DNA of 64,000 nucleotides. Origin: Batillaria attramentaria (lineage: Eukaryota > Mollusca > Gastropoda > Batillariidae). This document shows positions 33,200 through 45,031 of this stretch, one piece after another; position 1 is the stretch's first letter, and each line of letters starts with the position of its first letter. The stretch spans positions 1,522,501-1,586,500 of the forward strand of contig JACVVK020000054.1 of the NCBI GenBank assembly GCA_018292915.2, written 5' to 3'. The notes under the pieces are model-generated. The model was not told the origin of the DNA, did no database searches, and saw only the letters and a list, made by a program, of their open reading frames with translations. The translations under genes and the position numbers were made by a program.

Positions 33200-33530
33200 G
33201 AAAACCATCATTCAACTTCAGTTTAATGGCTCAATCTGGTCTCTCTCCTCCTTTCCAAGTCTCACTGTCACTCAACCATACCACTTCTGGGAGTATTCCT
33301 CTCTCTCCTTCTCCTCCCTCAGCCAGTGTCGCTCAACCCAGCCAGTTCTAGTGGTCTTCCTCCCCGGTCATGAGTGGAACCCACAGATCTGTCTAGGCCA
33401 GCTTTAGTGCAATGGCATCATCTTTGCCTTCCTCCTCCTCTCTCAACCCCAGTGTTGCTCAACCCTGCCCTCTAGTGGCATTCCTCCCCGGTCATGAGTG
33501 GAACCCACAGAGTGCTTTCAGGCTGTGATG
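33200..33530. repeat. Imperfect 125-bp tandem repeat
   Basis: TCCCCGGTCATGAGTGGAAC and CTCAACCC-GCC-TCTAGTGG recur with a spacing of about 126 bases (33361 and 33487). An older third copy lies upstream. Confidence 0.6.
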
Positions 33531-33809
33531 AGCATGTGACAGTGACAGGTGTGTACATGTATTTCATTTCCAGAGAGACAGCGCCAACAGTTCTCTCCCC
33601 TCTCCCGGGGTTGCCCACCCTACCTGCTTGCCAGCTTCACTGTGTTTTAGGGTTTTCAGATTATCAGATATTTTCCAAACTGAAACCTACGAGGGCTTTT
33701 AAAATAACATCTGACAGCGTCCTGCCATATTTGAGGAGAAGAGCGGGGGTTGGGATGGGGGCAGGGCAGGATAGCTGAGCTGCTCATGTTTGGGTCCTGA
33801 AACTTACAA

Positions 33810-34420
33810 ACTTACTTGGTAAAATTCAGTTACAATGTGTACCCACCACCACCCGGCTGTGTGTGTAGCCACCCTCATCCACTCTGTCACATCAACTGAC
33901 CGTGTTTCCATTATATTCTTCTTGTACAAACCAAACAGTTCAGTTTCCTCAATCCAGTCCAGTTCAATCCAGCACTATTCATTGCCATTCAATTCATTCA
34001 AGTAAAATCATTCAATTCCTTTCTTAAAAATCATTCACTGGTGCACAACCGCAAACTTACTTGGTAAAAATTCAGTTAAAAATGTGTACCCACCACCACC
34101 CGGCTGTGTATGCAGCCACCTTCATCCACTTTATCACATCAACTGACAATGTCTCCATTATATTCTTCTTGTAAAAACCAATCAGTTCTGTTTCATCAAT
34201 TCAGTCCAGTTCAATCCATTTCAATTCATCCCCATTCAACCCATTTCAATTCATTCTTTTAAAATCTTTCATTTCAAATCAAGTCATTCAAATAGAATCA
34301 TTCATTTTAGTTCATTTAAAATCATTCAATTTAATTCATTCATCTATTTCATTTATCTTCAATTTCAGTCATATCCAATTAATGTAGGGACAGTGTCAAC
34401 CACACACAATTTCATTCAGT
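33810..34420. repeat. 240-bp tandem repeat plus ATTCA-rich tract
   Basis: ACTTGGTAAAA-TTCAGTTA, CCACCACCCGGCTGTGT and ATTATATTCTTCTTGTA occur at 33813-33960 and again about 242 bases on. Each ends in a TTCAATTCATTCA-rich stretch. Confidence 0.7.
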
Positions 34421-34659
34421 TAACTTGAGTATCAGACTCATAATTTCATATCATTCACAAATATAAAAGCCACACACTTATTCCCACCCTGGATCCAGGG
34501 TGTGCATAACAGAGCAGATGAGTTAAAGAAAAAATTGTTCTCATCTTTCATAATTTGTAAATACCTCCCCCCCCCCCAAAGTCTGAGCACGCGAACTTCA
34601 GATAGCTGTTTACTTCGTTGTTACTTCGTCTATGGGTAAGGTAGCCTACACAACCATAC

Positions 34660-34960
34660 ATCCAAATAAAAATCTACAGATCACACATTCATAATCATAG
34701 ACCTGATGACACAAATCTGCTGTTATCGTATATTCATATCCCCTCACCTTATCACACACACAGACACAGATGTGTGTACATTCATAATTATAGAGATGAT
34801 GACAGAAACCTGCTAGTATCCATGTTCCGATCCCCTTGCCCTATGATTACACACACACACGGATGAGCGCATATTGGTAATTCAGTACATGACAGATCTG
34901 ATGACATACTCCTGCTGTCATCGATCTTCCAATCCCTTTGCCGTATTACACTGACACACT
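34660..34960. repeat. Degenerate 100-bp tandem repeat, three units
   Basis: Units contain TTCATAAT-ATAGA, GATGACA-AA-CTGCT and ATC-CC-T(G/A)CC. Related single units recur near 36110-36200 and 36630-36720. Confidence 0.55.
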
Positions 34961-35084
34961 AGCCGGCCTTGTTTTTGTGTTTGACAGTAACGAAGAAAGC
35001 GTACACTGAAGACTGAATATCATCGACGTGGAAACTGAGCCGCAAACAAAGCCGTATCAGCGACTTCAGTTTTCAAACAAAGTG

Positions 35085-35440
35085 ATGGCGCGCGCGTGTG
35101 TGTGTGCGTGTGTGCGCGCACGCGCGCGGGGAGAGACTGAGAACGCCAGCGGGGAGAGAGAGAGAGAGAGCCCGGGACTGAGACTGATGCCGCTAGGATT
35201 TCAGCCGGACTAAACTCAGCCCGGCGATTGACAACTGAACGCCGGGATGTCAAAGTCCGCGTACGTCGTATGGACGCGCGCCCGCACGTGTGTGTGTGTG
35301 TGTGTGCGCGCGCGCGCGCCGGCACTGACCTGCCGGCGGCATTGCTTTGTTTTTCTGTCGTGTTGAGGAATAGAAAAGAAACACTGAGAATCATTCTCAG
35401 TTGTGGTTGTCAGTGTGTTTGTGTGAGTGCGCGCGCGCGA
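35085..35440. repeat. (GT)n/(GC)n patches in a CpG-rich stretch
   Basis: GCGCGCGC and GTGTGT patches at 35089-35128, 35287-35319 and 35410-35440, in a locally CG-rich 400 bases that could be a CpG island. No exon was supported. Confidence 0.55.
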
Positions 35441-35701
35441 GTGACGTGTATTGTGTGGCCGACGGCACCCGCGAGTGCGCGGTGTGCAGTACTAGTGGGC
35501 GTGCGTGTCATTGTGTGCGGTGGCACGGTGGGTTTCCCGCCATAACGTACGCCACACAAGTTCATGATACCGCATGCACGACAACTAGACTAAATCATGC
35601 ATGCAGTTTACACCATGATATAACTTGAAATGTAAGCTATAACACCCTAACCCGGCCTACCCCCCCCCCCCCCCCCACACACACACACAGAGCCTAACAA
35701 G

Positions 35702-35823
35702 GTTTGCTCTCATGCCCGATGAAAAAAAAACATAAACAAAAAGAACGAGAAAAAAACAAAAAGTAGCTTACGGGAGTTGAGGCCGCGCCAGGGGCTACAC
35801 AGGGTTCGGGCATGAGAGCAAAC
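35702..35823. repeat. Hairpin element 1 with 18-bp inverted arms
   Basis: The arms GTTTGCTCTCATGCCCGA (35702-35719) and its exact inverse (35806-35823) enclose an A-rich spacer and the core GTAGCTTACGGGAGTT-GCGCCAGGGGCTAC, whose own ends (GTAGC / GCTAC) can pair. Confidence 0.75.
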
Positions 35824-35836
35824 ACACTGACATGAT

Positions 35837-35957
35837 CAGTTCTCACACCCAATGGGTAAAACAAAACAAAACGAAAAATAACGAGAAAAAAACAAAAGGT
35901 AGCTTACGGGAGTTTATACCGCGCCAGGGGCTACATGGGTATTGGGTATGAGAACTG
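35837..35957. repeat. Hairpin element 2 with different arms and same core
   Basis: The arms CAGTTCTCACACCCAAT (35837-35853) and ATTGGGTATGAGAACTG (35941-35957) pair at 16 of 17 positions. The core is nearly identical to element 1, 136 bases away, but the arm sequences differ and still complement each other. Confidence 0.75.
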
Positions 35958-36500
35958 CATGTATCTCCCGCCCCCCCTCCCCCCCCCCACACACACACAC
36001 AATACTTAAACATTTCAAGTCATGTCATAGGCTGTGATCATGTCTGTGGCTGATGTACTCAGTCCCCACCCCCGCACACACATGAGCACGCACGCACAAA
36101 TAGTTGACCGCATAATTATGTACATTCATCATGGGTCAGATGACACTGACACACGTACACCGGCACACCTGCTGTCATCGTGTATCAGTTCCTGGTCCCT
36201 TCGCGGCTCGTCTGCTAACACACGCACCTTCCGTCTCAGTCCCGCACTCAAACTCGGAAGCAGGCGGCGAACGTTTTAATCTCTTACTTTGGCCCCTCCG
36301 TGTGAAACACCTCGCCTGCCTCCAGTCCGTCATTCCCCTACTCTGTCCTGCTTGAAGTTCCGTCTGAGGGCCCATCTTTTTCAAGAAGCATTCGATTCAG
36401 TTAGTCTGTAATGTAGTCTCTCTGGTCTGTCACAATCGAGCGCGCGCGCGTCTGTGTCAGTGGGGGGTGGGGGCGTAGGTACGTATAGGTTTGTTTTGGG

Positions 36501-36507
<7 letters not shown>

Positions 36508-36562
<55 letters not shown>

Positions 36563-36615
36563 TGCCTGGAGCTCGTCCGATTGAATAGGCGCTCAAAAAA
36601 TCCTATTACTACTAT
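36508..36615. repeat. (GT)n with dispersed-repeat tail
   Basis: About 26 GT units followed by GTGCCTGGAGCTCG and GGCGCTC, then ATTACTACTATT; same tail type as at 23250. Confidence 0.7.
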
Positions 36616-36784
36616 TAACACACGCACACACACACACCTGCTGTCATCATTTATTCTCACCCCCTAGTGTTTAGACAAAATGGTTCAACCCATATGTACA
36701 TTAATTATGGGTTATGATCATTAAACATCAGTACACATAAATAAGTGTAGTTAACATTCCCCTCACCCACCCCCCATACAAAAT

Positions 36785-36940
36785 CCCCCCCCCCCAAAAA
36801 AAAAAAAAAAAAAAAACCCAACAAAAACCAAAAACAAACAACAAACAAAAAACAAACAAAAACAAAACAAAAACAAAAACCCCCAAAACAAACAAAACAA
36901 CAACAACAACAACAAAAAACGCGAAAAGAAAAAGAAAACA
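36785..36940. repeat. C-run and A/C low-complexity block
   Basis: Eleven C and a long AAAC-type tract. Confidence 0.85.
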
Positions 36941-36959
36941 GTAGAGCTAGACTAGTAAA

Positions 36960-38070
36960 TGTCAAATAATGGATTCTTATGCACACCATCTGGATCATAA
37001 CTCGTGTCTTTCAACGTTGTAAAATGCAGTTTGATACTTCAATCAGTACTCAGAAACAATGGAGGGGAATAACACTTGCAAGCCCACATATGTGCATTGA
37101 TTAAAAAAAGAGAATTTGCTTATTGTAATCTTAGCCTTCTAGGATACAAAACATTGTTCTCTCTGCGGAAGCGAATGGGAGTTGCTCACTCAATCTCTCT
37201 CCCTCTCTCACACACATTAAAAGTGTAAAATAGGTTTCTTAAAAGAACTCGGTCAATTGAAATAACATTCAGTAGATAAAAGAAACAATAACAAAAACAA
37301 AGCTAAATCCTAAACAAACAAACACCAACAACAAAAATTACAGCCGGTGCGGTGTATCAGTGAACTAGTAAAGTAAACACCAAGGGGAACGCTCTGTTCA
37401 AATCATTCTATTGTTCATCACTGTAAATTATTCTATTCTGATTTCTACTGCACATCTTCTGGATCGTATCTGTGACATTCAAGTAATTTATACTTAGTAG
37501 ATATGGGGCGAAAACAATAACATTAACACATCCACATACACAAATTTAAAAAAAAAAGATAAAAAAAGATAAAAAAAGACAGGCCTGTCTCTCATTCCCA
37601 CGTTCACTCACACACGAAAAACCATTCTGAGGTGTACGGAGGCAAACAGTTAACCTATCTACTATCATGATATCCTGAACACAGCATCTCTCCTGTTCAA
37701 CTGACACCCCCCCCCCCCCAAAAAAAAAAAAGAAAAAAAGAAAAAAAGGAACCCCCCCCCCCCCAAAAAAAAAAAAAAAAACCCAAAAAAAAACAAAAAC
37801 AAAAAAACCAAAAAAAAAAAAAAAACCCCCAAAACAAAACACGAGAGCCGGTGATGCCTATATCTAGTCCAACAAAGAAAGTAAACACTGACACGTTTCA
37901 GATAGAGGAATGGTCTGTTCAAATAATGAATTGTGTTGCCCAGCATATGCACCATTGTAGTGTCTTTCAACGTAGTACATGTACAATACATTTCGACACT
38001 TTAGTCATTACTCTGAGAAGAACTGCGTATGTAAGCCCACAAACACACCAAGAACAAAACAAAGACCATC
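36960..38070. repeat. Old three-copy tandem repeat, about 480 bp
   Basis: GTGTCTTTCAACGT-GTA, ATAC-TT(C/T)-A-TCA-TACTC and AAGCCCACA recur near 36995 and 37960. A weaker copy with ATCTTCTGGATCGTATCTGTG lies near 37450. Copies are separated by A/C tracts (37708-37835). Confidence 0.5.
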
Positions 38071-38334
38071 TGCTTTTTTTCTAATCTTAGTCTCCACGTA
38101 TACATGTACATGCATCACATGTTATTGGATGGAGGAAATGGAGTCACTCTCGATCAAACACACACACATTTCAGTTTCTGATGAAGTTCCATGACTCTTT
38201 TACCATGACAAATTCAAACAGTGTCTGAAAAACAACTGACGGGTTTTCAGTAATCATCACTTTCACAAGGTCAGAAAGGTAATGGTGGGAGGGGGGGAGG
38301 GATCTGGAAAAATCATTTACATGTACTACTAGGG

Positions 38335-38395
38335 GCGGGGGGGGGGGGGGGAGGGAGGGTGTGTGTGTGTGTGTGTGTGTGGGGGGGGGGGGGGT
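38335..38395. repeat. G-rich tract with (GT)n
   Basis: Runs of 14 and 13 G flank about 10 GT units; potential quadruplex. Confidence 0.85.
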
Positions 38396-41026
38396 TGGGG
38401 CGGGGAGGGGCAGGTTGAGGGGAAGGGGGAAGTGGGGAGGGTAGACTGACGCGAAAACCGGAAAATCGGAGGTCAGAAGTCAGTACTGAAGAAAGTAGGT
38501 GGTATGAGTTTGAATCTGAGTGCCAGAACACAAGGCCACATGAAGAAGTTCTTAACCAGAAGCCAGACCTGACACACATAGATGCTTTGTAAGTGTACAT
38601 GCAAGGGAAACTTAGTGGTGGGGGTACCAGCCAGTAGCAGTCACCAGGCTCTGAATTCATTTCAGTAAGAAGAAAGTCATGGACTTAAAAACTGAGAGTA
38701 GCCTAAAAAATATCCTGGCCACGTCACATGGCCTTCTTCACCCAACGTGGCGTGACAGGCTGAGGTACTGGGAGGCAGCGCTGAGTGGGCGAGACACTCG
38801 GTGTGGCTGGTGGAGTTGGGAGACCTGCTGCTGCTGCTGTAAGTAACCAGAAGGTTGATGTCGATGTCACGAGACCCGGGAAAATCGTCACAGCGGCATC
38901 AACCCCTTGGATGATTCACAACAGCGTCACCAGGTCTACCAACTCTACCTGACACACTGACTGACTCGTGCAACCAGTGCTGCTGCCCAGTAACTCACCC
39001 TGTCACACCAAGCTGGCTGAAGAAGGCCATGTGTCGAGGCTGAAATGTTTCCACAGGTTACTCTTAGATTCTGAGTCCACAAACTCCTCTTACTGAAATA
39101 GTCCAGGTCTGAAGACTTCTACCTTCCAGTCACACCCCTATCAACTTCCCCTGAATGTCAATGAATGGGAGGAAATCAGCTAAAGTGTAGGTTATCGCAC
39201 GGAGGAGAATTTAAGGGAGCAAAATACAGGTGAATGGACAGGTGGTGGTGGGGTGGGGGTGGGGTGTAGGGGTTGGGGGATGGGGGGAGGGGGGGCTTGA
39301 AGGGAAAGGGGGAGTGGGGAGGGTAGACTGATGCGAAACCACAAAATCTGATGTCAGAAGCCAGTACTGAAGAAAGTAGGTGGTATGAATTTGATGAACT
39401 TGATCTGAGTGCCAGAACTCAAGGCCAGATGTGAAGGAAGTTCTTAACAAGAAACCAGACCTGACACACATAGATGCTTTGTAAGTGTACATGCAAGGGA
39501 AACTTAGTGGTGGGGGTACCAGCCAGTAGCAGTCACCAGGCTCTGAATTCATTTCAGTAAGAAGAAAGTCATGGACTTAAAAACTGAGAGTAGCCTAAGG
39601 AATATCCTGGCCACGTCGCATGACCTTCTTCACCCAACGTGGCGTGACAGGCTGAGGTACTGGGAGGCAGCGCTGAGTGGGCGAGACACTAGGTGTGGCT
39701 GGTGGAGATGGGAGACCTGCTGCTGTTGCTGTAAGTAACCAGAAGGTTGATGTCGATGTCACGAGACCCGGGAAAATCGTCACAGCGGCATCAACCCCTT
39801 GGATGATTCACAACAGCGTCACCAGGTCTACCAACTCTACCTGACACACTGACTGACTCGTGCAACCAGTGCTGCTGCCCAGTAACTCACCCTGTCACAC
39901 CAAGCTGGCTGAAGAAGGCCATGTGTCGAGGCTGAAATGTTTCCACAGGTTACTCTTAGATTCTGAGTCCACAAACTCCTCTTACTGAAATAGTCCAGGT
40001 CTGAAGACTTCTACCTTCCAGTCACACCCCTATCAACTTCCCCTGAATGTCAATGAATGGGAGGAAATCAGCTAAAGTGTAGGTTATCGCACGGAGGAGA
40101 ATTTAAGGGAGCAAAATACAGGTGAATGGACAGGTGGTGGTGGGGTGGGGGTGGTGTGTAGGGGTTGGGGGATGGGGGGGGGGGTGGGGCTTGAAGGGAA
40201 AGGGGGAGTGGGGAGGGTAGACTGATGCGAAACCACAAAATCTGATGTCAGAAGCCAGTACTGAAGAAAGTAGGTGGTATGAATTTGATGAACTTGATCT
40301 GAGTGCCAGAACTCAAGGCCAGATGTGAAGGAAGTTCTTAACAAGAAACCAGACCTGACACACATAGATGCTTTGTAAGTGTACATGCAAGGGAAACTTA
40401 GTGGTGGGGGTACCAGCCAGTAGCAGTCACCAGGCTCTGAATTCATTTCAGTAAGAAGAAAGTCATGGACTTAAAAACTGAGAGTAGCCTAAGGAATATC
40501 CTGGCCACGTCGCATGACCTTCTTCACCCAACGTGGCGTGACAGGCTGAGGTACTGGTAGGCAGCGCTGAGTGGACGAGACACTCGGTGTGGCTGGTGGA
40601 GATGGGAGACCTGCTGCTGCTGCTGTAAGTAACCAGAAGGTTGATGTCGATGTCACGAGACCGGGGAAAATCGTCACAGCGGCATCAACCCCTTGGATGA
40701 TTCACAACAGCGTCACCAGGTCTACCAACTCTACCTGACACACTGACTGACTCGTCCAACCAGTGCTGCTGCCCAGTAACTCACCCTGTCACACCAAGCT
40801 GACTGAAGAAGGCCACGTGTCGAGGCTGAAATGTTTCCACTGCTTACTCTTAGATTCTGAGTCCACAAACTCTTCCTACTGAAATAGTCCAGGTCTGAAG
40901 CCTTCTACCTTCCAGTCACACCCCCATCAAGTTCCCCTGAATGTCACAATGAATGGGAGGAAATCAGCTAAAGTGTAGGTTATCGCACAGAGGAGAGCTT
41001 AAGGGAGCAAAATACAGGTGAATGGA
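38396..41026. repeat. Three-copy tandem array, unit about 893 bp, plus partial fourth
   Basis: The landmark AAGTGTACATGCAAGGG lies at 38591, 39483 and 40377, and GTTATCGCAC at 39191, 40083 and 40979. Copies 2 and 3 are almost identical; copy 1 has a shorter, diverged G-rich start. A fourth unit breaks off at 41026. Apparent minus-strand frames starting MNSEPGDCYW repeat with the units and show no splice or domain support. Confidence 0.92.
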
Positions 41027-41280
41027 CTGACCGAGACAGAAATAAGACAAAGGAAAGAGAAAAAGGGGTGGGCAAGCTTGGCGAAATCAGCCCCGCCGCA
41101 AGAACTAGGTCTTGACGCGTGAAGGCGAGCCCATGGGGCCAGAGAGGAAAGAGTACAAACAGAAACCGGGAAGCTGAGAATATAAACTGTGTTTTACAGC
41201 AAATGTAAAAAAGGACTGCGTAAATGAAAACAATGAAAAGGCATATCAGCAGCAAAAAAACACTGAAGTGAAACGGATAG

Positions 41281-41624
41281 ACCACGTGAATGAAATGACG
41301 GGGCACAGAACAGTCAAGCATCTGGCACTGACAGTTGAATACAAGATGTGAAGAGAAAACTACAAAAGCATAAAATAAGTGCAACGCATAATGCATACTA
41401 ATAATAGGGGTTCTCAGAATAATTAAGCGCTATGCAGTGAGCGCCATTAGCATCATCACTGAACCCCCAAAACACCGTAATTTGGTCCAGCGATAACAGG
41501 AATGGCCATCGCATGACAACAAAGTTTGTATCACGTGAAAGTTGACAGAAAGCACTGAAGCAATGGGTGAATTTCAATAGCAGAAAACCAGGATGGCCAG
41601 GGGGAGGGGTTGGGGAGGGGTGTT

Positions 41625-41695
<71 letters not shown>

Positions 41696-42032
41696 ACTTG
41701 CTGCAGGGGATCTAAAAAATATCTACCACTCGGTACTTCTTAGGAGAAGAAAAAAACCAGCGGAGGTACCACATGAATGAAATGATGGGGCACGTACAGA
41801 ACAGTCGTGCATCTGGCACTGACAGCTGAATACAAGATGTGACAAGAAAATACAAGAGCATAAACTAGGTGTGATGCATAATGCACAGTAATAATAGGGG
41901 TTCTCAGAATAAGCGCTATGCAGTGAGCACCATTAGCATCATCACTGAACCCCCAAAACACTGTAATGTGGTCCAGCGATAACAGCTATGGCCATCGCAT
42001 GACAACAAAGGTTGTATCACGTGAAAGTTGAC
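41281..42032. repeat. 265-bp direct repeat pair
   Basis: 41281-41550 and 41768-42032 match at about 90 percent by eye (for example GGGGTTCTCAGAATAA, GCGCTATGCAGTGAGC, CATCATCACTGAACCCCCAA). The gap holds a G-rich stretch and (GT)n 41624-41692. Confidence 0.8.
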
Positions 42033-43033
42033 GAATTTCAGTACGAATTTCAGTCAGATTTCACGGCCATTGCAGACACAGTACAACCAACGCAGAAGTG
42101 TCATTAAAGGCCTCACAAGGAGATATACAGTTAGATATGTAGGGCTTTACGCCGCGCAAGCTGCAAAGGCTATTTCACGGCTGAGGACACATACAGAACC
42201 GTCAGGCTTCTGACACGAACTATTGAGCACATACATACACTGAGCCAGTTCATGAGAATTAGCATTTGCATATATACATGTAATGTCGATTTCTCAAGTT
42301 ATGCCACTAGGCAAACGCTCTTCCCTTACTACATGACTGTCAATACAAACTTTGCTGTATTGCTAATAATAGCAACAACTGCTATATGTCCCAATCAGTC
42401 GATCACTAAATGAAAACTTAATTCGTTTGAAAGCGTTAAAACCACTTGATTTCTCTCTCTCTCTCTCTCCTTTTTTTTTTTTTTTTTTTTTGTTACCATA
42501 ATTATTATGTTCAACTTGCATTCAATTCAGAACGGTCATGACTGTCTGGCATTGATGATTAACGTCAAGATCCCTCAGAACATTTTGAAAGAATGATTAC
42601 AATACAATTACAATGTATCAAATGTGCAGGTTAAAGATCCCATTCACCAATTGGAAAACCAGCAACCATGGCTATCTCAATCAATAAATCGATGGACTAA
42701 AACAAATTAAACTTTACTGGTTCCATGAGTACGAAAAAAAGTGTGCCTGTCCAGACAGTTCATGTCAGCGAAAATCACATAACGTCAAACAACAACAACA
42801 AAAAAAAAAAAACCATTCACAATCTTCTGTTTTTGTATGCACCTCTTGGAGGTACATAATAATAGTATGTGTGATCAAGGCAGCACCTAAAGACCGCAAC
42901 AAAGGTACTAAAATAATTATTTTCCACAAAATTTGTAATAAAGGTTGCTCTCCTTCCTTGCTTTGTACGACTCTCTATACACAACACAAAAATCTACTTT
43001 CACACTTTGACCAGGACTGTATGCATTTCCTTC

Positions 43034-43035
<2 letters not shown>

Positions 43036-43072
<37 letters not shown>

Positions 43073-43088
43073 ACGCGTGCGTACGTGC

Positions 43089-43136
<48 letters not shown>
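43036..43136. repeat. (GT)n, GC-rich patch, (GT)n, (GA)n
   Basis: Compound tract of four parts. Confidence 0.9.
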
Positions 43137-43139
<3 letters not shown>

Positions 43140-43865
43140 TGGTAATGTGCATGAATGTAATCATGACTGCAGCGAAAGCAAACTTGCAGCTTCAAAAATC
43201 TTCCCTAATATTCAATGTATAACTACACAAGGCAGTTGGGCTCATTAAAATTGCCCAGATTTGGTGGTTTGAGAAGCAGCAAACCCCCTACCCACATAGA
43301 CAGCTGGGAGTTGACAGTGGGGCCTGACCAGTGCTGGCCTCTGTTGCACAGGGAGATGGGTACTGGGACAAACCATGAGATTTCCTGCCCCTGACATCAT
43401 GTGACGTCATAGCCCCAAACCCCTCAATCCCCCTCATGCCCATCCCCACACTGCCCCTTCTCCCAGCCTTGCTAACCTTGAAGTGGGAATGACTCACTGA
43501 ATTCAAAAAAAATAAAAATGGTACATTTTATGGCAAACTGACAGAACAAAATCTTCCATAACATAAACTTCTTACCTTTGAAAGTCAGCTAGGTCATCAC
43601 AGCAAGCATCATATATATACAGAAAGTGCACACACAAAACATCCTGTCGGCCTTACAAGAAAGGGAAGGCCATGGTCCCCAGTATTCAAATACCCATAAA
43701 AAGGTGTGGGTTCGAACTCCAACAGGGTAAACAGTTTTGCTGCTGTGTTTCAGCTCCCCTTGTGATGGAAATACCTGGAGAGTTGTGGGTTAGAACTCCA
43801 ACAGGGTCAAAAGTTCAGCTGCTCTTTTTCAATTCCCCCTGTCTCTAAACTACCCCTTGCAATGG

Positions 43866-44041
43866 GGCGTGGCGTGTTGGGCGTGTTTGGGAGTTTAACG
43901 TCCTTTCCCACCACATATGGGTGATATCAAAGAAGGGGCTACGAGAAAAAGGCCAACACAAATATTTGGCCCCAGCTGGGATTTGAACTCACGACCCGAG
44001 CATTGAAAGTCCAACGCTCTACCATTCGGCTATCCCGGCTC
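43866..44041 (-). mobile_element. Full-length tRNA-derived SINE with 13-bp target duplication
   Basis: The copy is intact from GGGGAGCCGGGATAGCC to the GTTAAACTCCCAAAC tail. The perfect duplication CCCCTTGCAATGG lies at 43853-43865 and 44042-44054, and the insertion interrupts a small local direct repeat of the type GGAAATACC. Confidence 0.9.
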
Positions 44042-44253
44042 CCCCTTGCAATGGAAATACCCAGAATTCAAACAGGGCTAAATGTTGCGCTGGTCACAGC
44101 ACAACTATTCCAAACATTGCATCCTGTTGCGCCTAGAGTGTCACAGGGTCACAAGAAAAATGAACATTTACACAAATGACTCTGTACATACCTGCCCCTT
44201 TTAAGAAGCTCTTTCACTCACACCATGAATGTGCATGTACTTGTTTCAAACTT

Positions 44254-45031
44254 TCAATAAGCTGCTCCATCCACCACCTCTGGCATTGCTGACGAAGTTG
44301 TAGCTGATGTTGCTGGCTGACTGGACTGACGCAGTTGTGGACTGATGCTGTTGTCTTCAGCATGTCCTCCATAAGTCATCTGTAAAAGAGGCAGCCATGT
44401 GAACACAATCAATAAAACAAAAGGAAGAAACAAGAGTCTACATGATATATATATATAATTATATACACACAAAGATGATGTGCATATACCTGTAAATATC
44501 TGGTCTAAAAAAACTGAATAGATGAAGCACAATGGATACCCCCCCCCTTACCATTCTGTTGTCTCCCCCCCCCCCCCACTTCAACCTACACCCCCACCCC
44601 CCCCCCACCCTCCCCATAGTTTAACTAAAGTATGGTAGTTGTGGTGGTCGGGTTTCAGTCTGAGGACCGCTATGGCTGCCAGATATGTCTAGCTATGGTT
44701 TCTGAAAATTTGTAATCTCCCCACCAGCCGCTTACCCCCCCCCCCCCCACACACACACACAATTTAGTTGCATGCGCCGGCACAGGCTGAAGAAAGGCCG
44801 TCATAACTGATCGCACAACCTAAGACTTAAAACGATTTGAGAAGATTGAACAATAAACAAAATCCCACACATATTCTGCAACTGATCCTGCTGCGGACAT
44901 AATTATCTATCGAGGAATACCACTGACGTACCTTTGTCAGTCCCAGGGCGAGGTGCTTCAAGGCGGCATTGCGAAAAGGTCCGAGACGGTGAAGGCGATA
45001 CAGTTCAGTCCGGCCAAAAGGCGAATTAGGC
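44254..45031 (-). CDS. Candidate two-exon gene 3' end, unrecognised product
   Basis: Exon 45031-44932 (acceptor TATTGTAG|G, donor AAAG|GTACGT) encodes PNSPFGRTELYRLHRLG and ALKHLALGLTK. Exon 44379-44254 (acceptor CTCTTTTACAG|) continues in frame with MTYGGHAEDN and ends VVDGAAY-stop. The shared phase supports the join. No start codon was found upstream in frame; a possible first exon at 45320-45253 (MYRSGEIPVF, donor GTGAGT) does not fit the phase. No family is recognised. Confidence 0.3.
44555..44610. repeat. C-rich low-complexity tract
   Basis: Multiple C-runs with CACCC; a similar C-run and (CA)n lies at 44735-44760. Confidence 0.85.

Noticed and set aside
39008..39050. Possible hammerhead ribozyme (CTGAAGA ... 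GAAA) in each 893-bp unit
   Set aside because: Only the two core boxes match; stem II needs a bulge and no convincing stems I and III were found.
38313..40446. Minus-strand frames beginning MNSEPGDCYW in each 893-bp unit
   Set aside because: They repeat because the DNA repeats; the ends differ by frameshifting G-runs, and no splice sites or domain were seen.
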